DNA from: Mantis religiosa
Lineage: Eukaryota > Arthropoda > Insecta > Mantodea > Mantidae
Assembly (NCBI GenBank): GCA_030765055.1
Contig: CM060953.1
Span: forward strand, 23,259,687 to 23,323,686
Length of the DNA: 64,000 bases
Direction of reading: 5' to 3'
The first letter of the stretch is position 1. Each line of letters opens with the position of its first letter. The notes under the pieces are model-generated. The model did no database searches. It saw only the letters and a program-made list of their open reading frames with translations, and was not told the origin of the DNA. Made by a program: the position numbers and the translations under genes. This document shows, in pieces, positions 55,351-64,000 of the stretch.

Positions 55351-58119
55351 TTATTTTTCTCTCTTCGTTCTTATGTTATTTGCGTCATTATGCGTATTAT
55401 GCGTGATTTCGGGATCCACTTTGGAACACTGGAAAGCATTTTCCATATATTTTCGATTATTGCAGTTAGTTTTCTTCGCAGCTTACGTTACAACAAAGTA
55501 GATAAATATTTTTTGCGAGGTCCTTCTAAGTTCTTTGAGGACATACGCTACCACTAATCCTCAGAGACTGACACCAGGGATGCGCTAAGCCGAGTTCTTC
55601 AGCTTCCGAGGGATTCACAAGACACAAAGTTTCCAGCGCGTGGCATGTAATCTAATTAGGATGAGACTAAAGACTTTCGCAGACCAAGAAAACAGCCAGA
55701 GAATTACAATCAGCTGAGCAAAGGGAGTCAGTCGGCTCACGGAACAAATAGCGCTATCCTAGCCATTGTAATCTTCTATCCAGGAAATGTAAAATTGGCA
55801 CAGAAACGAATGAAGGCCTTATTGACGTAGCCGACATATTTGTAGAAAGTTATATTTGCTTTAGGAAATAAGATGCACTGCGCTGCGTAGCTTTTAAAAA
55901 TGGAACTGACTTTCAAAATATTTTCCTTTAACATTAATACATTTCTTTTACTGGATAAAACCAGTCCTAAAAGCTTTGAGACATTTCACGATCCATATTA
56001 TTATCCTGTTCCACTGCTTCATCTAAGAAAAAGTGATTCCCAGTCAATTTTTGGAAACAAAAGTAAGCCACAAAATGCTAGATCAGAATCGTATAGTGAA
56101 GGGCCCGCGACGCGCTTTATAATGTAAAATTATTTTTCCTTTTGGGTGTTTTTCACAATCATCTATAACAGTCGGTAATAACAATACATATACCTTATGA
56201 ACTATTGTAGTCATATGGCCCATTTGAGAAAAAACAAAGAAGCAACTATTTTGTTACGAGCACTACGAATTCATTGGACTTTTTCTTAGGCTAGATTCTG
56301 TTTGAGACTCGTTGTTCCGATTGACCTCTCTTTTCAGTATCATAAAAATAAATCCAAGATTCATTATAATGACGCTATTTCAAAGCAAAACTATAAGTTG
56401 TTCTTGAGAGTTCTTCTGCCACAGTCAATGTGTTGCTTTTGATCGGGAGTCAGGTTTTAATGAATCCATCGATAACTAACACGACCTCTGATGTCTAAAA
56501 TGTGTTGCATTTGATTCACAGCAATGCTCAATGCAGTCTCAATAAATACCACAGATTTCTCTTCAAGCATTACTGGAACAACGGAAATATCTTCATCAGT
56601 CTTCTTCACGGAATTTATAACTAAGAAAAATGCGATGTGATCTAAATTCGCTGCACCAATTATAAATTGTTGCCTTAGATACGATTTCTTCGCCAAATGC
56701 ACATGTAATCCAATCTTATCATTGTTTAGATGTTAATACTATTTAAAATCAGAAACAAATCGTAGTGGGGAATTTTTTGTAGCAGAATTCATTTTTAACT
56801 GATAAACTATTAGGAAAAATCGAACAAGCTGTCCGCCAATCAAGTCGCAAAACAATAGAAATTAGTTATCAAATAAGAAGAAATGTTATTTGATTATAGA
56901 AACGTGGCATTCTCAAAACGTCAACGTCGACCTTATATAAAAATACTTTCCATATAAGGGGTAGATGGGGGACCTTTTCTAAATATAATGTACGGCTGAA
57001 TAATTATTTTATAAAGAATACGGATGAATAAAATGAAATTAATTATATTTTCGTTTGAGGTTCAAAAGAACTATTCGTGCAATCGATCAGTTGTTGGTTC
57101 TCGCCGTTGAGGTTTTGACACTTAGGCTATTGAATGTCGTATTTCGAAGTTAGAGTGACAATATACTTGGCAGTCTTAGTGGACTTCTGCGGTACGATAT
57201 GGGTAACTTTAGTCAGTGGAAATGACACAGTTCGTTAGTGCAGGAACCGAAGTGTATGATGGATTGCTTGGAATAAATTGTATTTCCATTTGTCTTGAAG
57301 GAACTAGTTCCACGTTTTTTTCTTAGATAAATATAAGCATTTCAATGTCCTCTCTGCTGCTTACAAAATTTATTTTGGTACTGTCGAATCCATTTGCCTC
57401 CAATTAAGTGTCTTTACCTAAATTAGTCGATACAGTTGTACATGTACTTTACCTCGCAAGAAACAACTGAGTGTTATAAGAATTTTATTTGTCTGAGAGT
57501 TATAATCTTCAACTTCTAGTATAAAAGAGCTTCACCTTTAGTGCCAGCTTAACGTTATAGAAGCGCAATAATTGCTTCTTTGGAGAACGGGGAAGTGTTT
57601 TTATTACTCTCTGTATCACATACATAGTAAGCAGAACAGATATTCTATTCTATCAAAGATATCATACGTAAATTTCATTGGAAATATCCTTTGTGGTACC
57701 TGGAATCCAAATAAAAGCGTTTTAGTAGAAGGCTTCTGTTTGCTGACAGTGAATAGCACCACACAAATACACAAAGACTGTTAACTAACAAACTTAATAT
57801 TTATTTTTGGGAATAACCGTTTTATAAACATTCTTTGTTGCTGGTTTGCAATTTCAAACTGTAAATCGCTATTAGGTTTTATGTGCTGGTCATGTGCTAT
57901 CGCTTAAGCCTATGCAGTAAAACTATTTGTACACATGTTTATCTCAATTAACGTGAAGTAAATAGAGAAATAAACACTTAGGAATACTGAGTACATTAGT
58001 ACGGAAAGTCATGTGAGAGTACCACCAGATACGTTTACGCTCTATAATTGCTCTAGTTCTCAGTGTCCCACTTTTATTGAGACTGAAATATCACTTAATT
58101 TTGCCTCTTACAGAAATCT
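55351..58119. other. No recognisable gene, 2.8 kb
   Basis: A less AT-rich block at 55.55-55.75 kb is unmatched. The largest frames (75 codons at 55900-56127, 81 codons at 56457-56702 on the minus strand, 70 codons at 57572-57784) have no recognised domain. Confidence 0.5.
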
Positions 58120-58410
58120 AGAATTGGAAAACACCCTACCAAGATAACTCATACTGAACGAAATTCAAACTCGGGACCTCTTCGTATTTCGGTCAGGGTG
58201 AGTTATCTGGGTTTTTTCCCGCATTTTCCCCTTATCTTGAAATATAAAATGTCAAGTAACTCTAAACTCTCTGGAACCTGAGCTTATTTCAACATCATTT
58301 CATTCATCGTCCTATATGAGCGCCCAAAGAGACTAAGCAGTTCTATCCCGGCTTCCACACGTGTCGGCAGATTTCATTCATTGTCCGATGTGACTTGTAT
58401 TGGATGACTT
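58120..58410. mobile_element. SINE family A, inverted head-to-head fusion (copy 9)
   Basis: A minus-strand head piece (CCAAGATAACTCATACTGAA, then AACTCGGGACCTCTTCG) is followed at about 58183 by a plus-strand piece starting TTCGGTCAGGGTGAGTTATC. The latter continues through CCTTATCTTGAAATATAAAA and AAGTAACTCTAAACTCTCTG to CATTTCATTCATCGTCC. An insert of about 55 bp follows, after which the SINE sequence repeats (TTCATTCATTGTCCGATGTG) and ends. Confidence 0.75.
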
Positions 58411-59961
58411 AATAAATAAAAAGAATACAAATGGTGAACTAAGTATATACGAAAGTAAACATAAACGTGTGTTAGTTAATAAGGGAAAATATGTCATTAT
58501 TGTCAACATCAACATGACTGAAATTACAAATATAATAATTAAAATATCCTCAAGAAAGTTAGATATACTCGTAATATTTAGAAAGGCGGTGTTGATAGAG
58601 GAGAGTAGAAACATTGACTCTTAAACTTATGTTGTGGTGTAACATCAAAAAAGACCCAGATAGTAGGTTACATGTGTATATTTAGTCAACAATATAATTA
58701 GTGCACATTTTTGTCGGATGGTCTATTACATCGACAATGTTACTCATGATCTCTGGTTGATACTGCGGTACCAAATGAATGATTAATCCAAAATCGATAG
58801 CTGTCGGGTTACTATAGTAACCCTTAACGAGATACGTAGTAGTTAGGTACTGTCCGTTACTCCTGTACCCACCCGTCCATCCCTGACAGATACACGGACA
58901 CGTATACTGAGATTTGAACAAACCTCTGACTCAGAGGGTCTGAAAACACAGATATCCTGTGAGAGACTGCGCTGTCAGGTGATGTGTACATACTCTTGCA
59001 GCTATCAAACCGGAGGGCGGAATAATGAAAATCCAGCGCCAGTGTGAATTATCGATTATCTCGCTCGGTCAAACACCGTGACACCCAGAAGAAAGAGAAA
59101 AATGGCATTTTCATGGGGCAAGGGACCTGAATGGAAATAGAAATAAAGGCGAAGAGGGGAGATGACCCTGACACTTCATTTTCTTATCTGAGAGAGGATG
59201 CTGAAGTGAGACGGAAGTGCGGGACACTGGGGATCAGGGATTGAAAAGTCATCCTGCATATAAAGAAGCGGCATTGGACAGTGGGAAGTATTGAGTGATG
59301 GTCCATCACATCTTTAATCTGTGTTCATATCTCTGCCGTTACTTTAGAATAACCTTTGGCTACGTCCTTATCCAAAACTGCGATAAACTTTAGAACTAAA
59401 TATGAAGAACATGATAGCGATATTTTTTCAGAAAAAGGTTCACTTTGTATGTTGATGTTGAAGCACGCCAGAGAAAGAGAGACAGTAGCTTAATTTTTAT
59501 AATAATTCCAATTATCTTCAAAATATATCCAATATGTTGCACTCGCATAATGTTCCCCACTCATTTTCCAATAATCTACTCCTGCAAAAGCCCATGCCAC
59601 TATGCGCTTGTGATTAACAGAAATAAACTGGCTTTAAATTTTAACATCAAGTAAAAAGAGACACTAAGGCAGGCTAAAGTTATGCGCAGATATTTAAAAA
59701 GTGGATCGTGAGCGATCGGTATAAAGTTCCATGCTATTTGCATAAAAAAGAAACAATGACTTTCCAATTTTGAAAACAAAGGGCTTAAAAATTCGAACAA
59801 ATTGAAAAGAATGTTTCGAAGGTGTTTAAGGTGAGAAAAAAATAAGATTTCACATAAATTGTGAGTTTTAAGGTAATTTTAATGTTTTGTGCAGTAATAT
59901 TTGATGTACCTATCCACTCTGTTTACCAGTATTACACAAAAGTCATTCAGAACGAAGGTCC
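58411..59961. other. No recognisable gene
   Basis: Overlapping 74-79 codon frames on both strands at 58378-58921 are unassigned. A less AT-rich block lies at 58.93-59.25 kb with no repeats matched. Confidence 0.5.
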
Positions 59962-61014
<1,053 letters not shown>

Positions 61015-61400
61015 TTTCATTCAGAACGAAAAGCACTTATGGGGCCATTATATTATTTACAAGATATACATTTTGAAATGCACAAATCTTAAACATGTGG
61101 TATTTCAATTAAAACATTAGAGTAATTGTTGGGAAAATAATTTTAAAAATCTAAAAATTGTCCATGTAACGCGTAATTTGGGGCGAGCTGATTTTCTTGA
61201 AGATCTATGTGGCGCAATGAACTTACCTAAATACCCATTTCGAACGAAAATTCCTTTTCAAATATTGATGTTTATGCATATTCGTGCATTCACATGTCCT
61301 TTTTTATTTGAGGGTGGGAGAGAGATTTAGGGAGGTGGGAACAGCAATATATACGGAAATGCTTACACTGTGTAGTTATGCTAATTGTAAATATTTATTT
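61015..61400. other. No feature seen
   Basis: AT-rich spacer between the (TTA)n array and the next SINE. TTTTTCATTCAGAACGAA at 61013-61030 resembles GTCATTCAGAACGAA at 59942-59956 on the other side of the family C SINE. The likely target duplication is CATTCAGAACGAA (about 13 bp). Confidence 0.65.
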
Positions 61401-62040
61401 TACAGGATTAGGATTAAGATTTTATTTTGGAGGGGATTCAGTACGTAGGCCACCATGCTGGGCCCACTGTTGCTATGCCCCCAAGCGGAGGCACCCCGGG
61501 AGGAAGGATGAGGCGAAGAAGACGGAGGTTGGCCGATCTAAGGAGCCACGACAGTACAGAGGGCAGGGTCCCTACAATTTACTTGGATGGGGACTTCCCC
61601 CGACAGGCCAGGGCAACGAACCCGCTCCCCTACTGCGGGATGGCAACGAGCCCAGCAGCCGAGCCCTAATGATCCCAGGCTGGCGGTCCCGAAATGGTCC
61701 CAACAGAGGAGCGGAGACCGGCAACCGACCTACCGGAGGAGGAAGTAGTTTTCCTCAGAACATATCATCCTGCCATGCACCGCCAAGACTCCCGCCGGCA
61801 CTTCTACCCTGAAAGAGACCACCAGATGAGAGATAATGTGAAATGATAATGGAGACGAAATCGAGGGGACAGGAAATTGGGGGAATGTAATTAACCTATC
61901 CAGCATTCGCATAGCGACCCGGGAAAACCCCCGAAAACACCCATGGGTTAGGTATGTCGGCCACGGGAATCGAACCCGGATCTCCCAAATGCGGGTCACA
62001 GACGAAATCGCCTGAGCCATTCCGCTCGGTAAACGTAGTG
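61401..62040 (-). mobile_element. Long tRNA-derived SINE (family D, copy 2)
   Basis: Aligns with 3440-4033 throughout, with shared blocks such as CAGTACGTAGGCCACCATGC and CATCCTGCCATGCACCGCCA. It holds extra pieces that copy 1 lacks (for example around 61481-61500 and 61578-61602), so copy 1 or its subfamily has small deletions. The minus-strand head ends at 62040 with ACCGAGCGGAATGGCTCAGG; the B box is GGTTCGATTCCCG at about 61966-61978. The tail shows AATCC-type repeats near 61404. No clear target duplication was seen. The open frames of 144, 80 and 96 codons inside are not genes. Confidence 0.83.
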
Positions 62041-63369
62041 TACGAGTCCTTATAGGGTCTAGCTACAGCAGTTTAAATATTACATTGTCCATGTCAAGAT
62101 GTCTAAAAGTAATTTTAAGATAATACATAGTTATATCTGTGATAATCTGATAAGGCTTTTGGATTCCCACATGGGTAAAATATCTATGGTCCAGCTCTCC
62201 TGTTACGAGTCTGGCTACACCTATGACAGTACTAATTCGCACGACTACTTTGGCGAGCGACCACAGCATCACGGTCCAGCTGGTGCATTGTTCCTCTTAT
62301 CGCGTGGACTTCGTGACTTTTGCCGTATGGAAATAAATGGAAATGTGCAGTCGAGAATGTCAAACCCATCATCACCGTTGTTCCGCCTTCTTGCCTGGGA
62401 AATACGAAGATTGCATTATCACTTATTTCCTTTTACAAACCGTTTACTATTGTTCCCCGATTTCCATCTTTTGGTTGTAATTCTAATGTAGTTCCTTACT
62501 TTTCTACTACTTTCCTCAAGTATTTCATCCCACAAAAAATTACCCAGATTTCACTTGAAATGTTGAAATTATTTTTTGAGGATAAATAAAACAGTTATAT
62601 AAATAAACGCACCCATATGTTAGTCTGTGTCTATTTTTGTCGACCTAACTTAAATGAAAAGTCGATTGAATGGCAAACATTGTATTTATGTTTTGTAACT
62701 CCAGAAAATCCTACATCACAAACTATCAAGCGCTAGGTACATGGACATTTTATCCTTTTATTGTTCTAAAATGACTACTCTAGAATATAATTAAAATAAA
62801 ATGCATACTTTGAATTTTGTAGCAGCCTTTGAAGGCCTCTCACTTCTTAATAACATTTTACAACTAGCAGACAAACTATTACTATACAAAAACGTAGATT
62901 GTTAAAGAATGCAATTTACTTTCTTCTAGATTAAACTATTTTCGAGATATTCTTTGTTAATAGGTTGGATTTTCTTGTGGTGATGCAAAGAGCATGAAAC
63001 CTGCAGCACGCAGATTCTTAAAAAACGTGTACCAAGTCTATTAAAGTCTCTCATTAGATAAATGTCTGGAACAAGTTCAAAGTTTTAACTATTCATGCTG
63101 CGATATTACTTATCATACTGATCAATATATTACAAATGAATTGAACAGATATCACATGAATGGAACAGATATCAGATGATGTGTGAAACACTTAAAAACA
63201 ATTATATTCTAGATGTTCTCGGGAAACAAGTCTCGTGAAAAGACGATTAGAAATCGACATTTCGGGAGCGTATATGTCTGGCATCATTGGAATATTTTTA
63301 AAGAAATGTTATAACCGCTAAGTAGTGTATAACACAAATATCAACAAACAAAACAAAGTGTAGTACTGG
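62041..63369. other. Anonymous stretch with an unassigned 130-codon frame
   Basis: A plus-strand frame at 62099-62491 (contains SHDYFGERPQHHGPAGALFL) has a fairly protein-like composition in its middle part, but I know no family for it. The rest is AT-rich without repeats. Confidence 0.35.
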
Positions 63370-63716
63370 ATAACATATGGTAGTGAGTCCTGGTCATTAA
63401 AGGTTATAGTCGTATTCAGGCGTCAGAGATGAGATTCCTAGATCATTGTTACGAGATAAAAAAAAACTGCATAAAATAAAAAATCAATCAGTTAGAAATA
63501 GTAGTTTGAAATAATATTATTGAATAATGAATGAAAATGGACGAATACAGGTATAAGTGGAAAGAATATCTGAAGAATGGATGATAGAAGAATACCAAAA
63601 ATAATCTTATCATATAAACCAAACTGACGTCGTGAACTTGGAGGACCAAGCCGAAGATGGGATAAGGATGGAACAGGCCACTTGGTCTAAACCATGAAAA
63701 GAAAAAGAAGACTAAA
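63370..63716 (+). mobile_element. LINE 3' end fragment
   Basis: Decayed C-terminal end of a non-LTR retrotransposon. YGSESWSLK (63376-63402) matches the L-Y-G-x-E-x-W motif after the reverse transcriptase. In shifted frames, FRRQR is followed near 63540-63620 by traces of the R-x-x-W-x-x-H-L-x-R-M and R-I-P-K motifs. SRRWDKDGT (about 63648-63674) matches the L-G-R-P-x-R-R-W end block, followed by an A-rich tail GAAAAGAAAAAGAAGA at 63697. It carries several stops and frame changes. Upstream reverse-transcriptase sequence was not found. Confidence 0.65.
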
Positions 63717-64000
63717 TCTAGTGCATACTTCTTATGTCTACAATGGAAAGTTTATCTTGGTTAACAAAGAGCGCACAATAGAATAAGCTTTTGTAAAAAT
63801 AGTTTGTCGAAGAATGAGTAAATAGTCATGTGAATTATGCAAATAAATGCTGTTATCTTCTGTAAGCATGAAACGCTTGAATCTAATTAGATAAGTTTTC
63901 TTATCCTTCTGATTTAATCCTTTTACTGCTGAGAATACATTGGTCGTATCACCTGTCTTTCCGACGTCTTCTGTGGTTCTGTTTGACTTCCGTTTCCTTA
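63717..64000. other. No feature seen
   Basis: AT-rich end of the window without open frames or known repeats. Confidence 0.6.

Noticed and set aside
61378..61812. 144-codon plus-strand frame and overlapping frames
   Set aside because: They lie inside the family D SINE, whose other copy does not keep these frames open.

Overview
The window looks like gene-poor nuclear DNA from a large, AT-rich insect genome. Decayed transposons and tRNA-derived SINEs dominate it. The transposase and reverse-transcriptase remnants (mariner/Tc1 types and LINEs with insect-style C-terminal ends) and the several SINE families with A and B boxes suggest a repeat-rich hemimetabolous insect, possibly of the cockroach, termite or stick-insect kind. 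That placement is an inference from repeat style and cannot be proved here. No bacterial features are present: no operons, no Shine-Dalgarno-led gene runs, no CRISPR. I found no host protein-coding exon that I could defend, so the window is probably intergenic or a large intron.

Layout. 0-7 kb: a long SINE with a 14-bp target duplication, then two shorter SINE fragments. 8-13 kb: a complete-ended but dead mariner, a 124-bp (AG)n tract next to alternating purine-pyrimidine DNA, two SINEs, and the 3' end of an RNase H-bearing LINE. 15-21.5 kb: a SINE with a duplicated core, a frameshifted Myb/SANT-like domain with a tandem duplication, a mariner fragment, and an LTR with a primer-binding site followed by an inverted copy of its own U3. 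23-30 kb: two copies of one long-TIR transposon, each fused to the same SINE family in the same arrangement, plus a 597-bp TIR element between them. 31-34.6 kb: a palindromic mariner derivative carrying a nested 259-bp MITE, then a 913-bp mariner. 38-48.6 kb: two solo LTRs, one split by a GC-rich retroposon; two further copies of that retroposon; other SINEs; and a SINE whose core has expanded to six tandem units. 50-64 kb: more SINEs, 3' pieces of two LINEs, a SINE whose tail is a ~737-bp (TTA)n array, and a second long SINE.

No element here looks able to move by itself. Every transposase or reverse-transcriptase reading frame is truncated, frameshifted or interrupted. The least familiar items are the GC-rich, A-tail-less retroposon family (40.8, 43.4 and 44.2 kb), the head-to-head mariner palindrome (31.4 kb), the in-element tandem growth of the SINE core (47.7 kb), and the SINE plus DNA-transposon pair found twice. 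These are candidate repeat families or rearrangements, not an identified new functional system.
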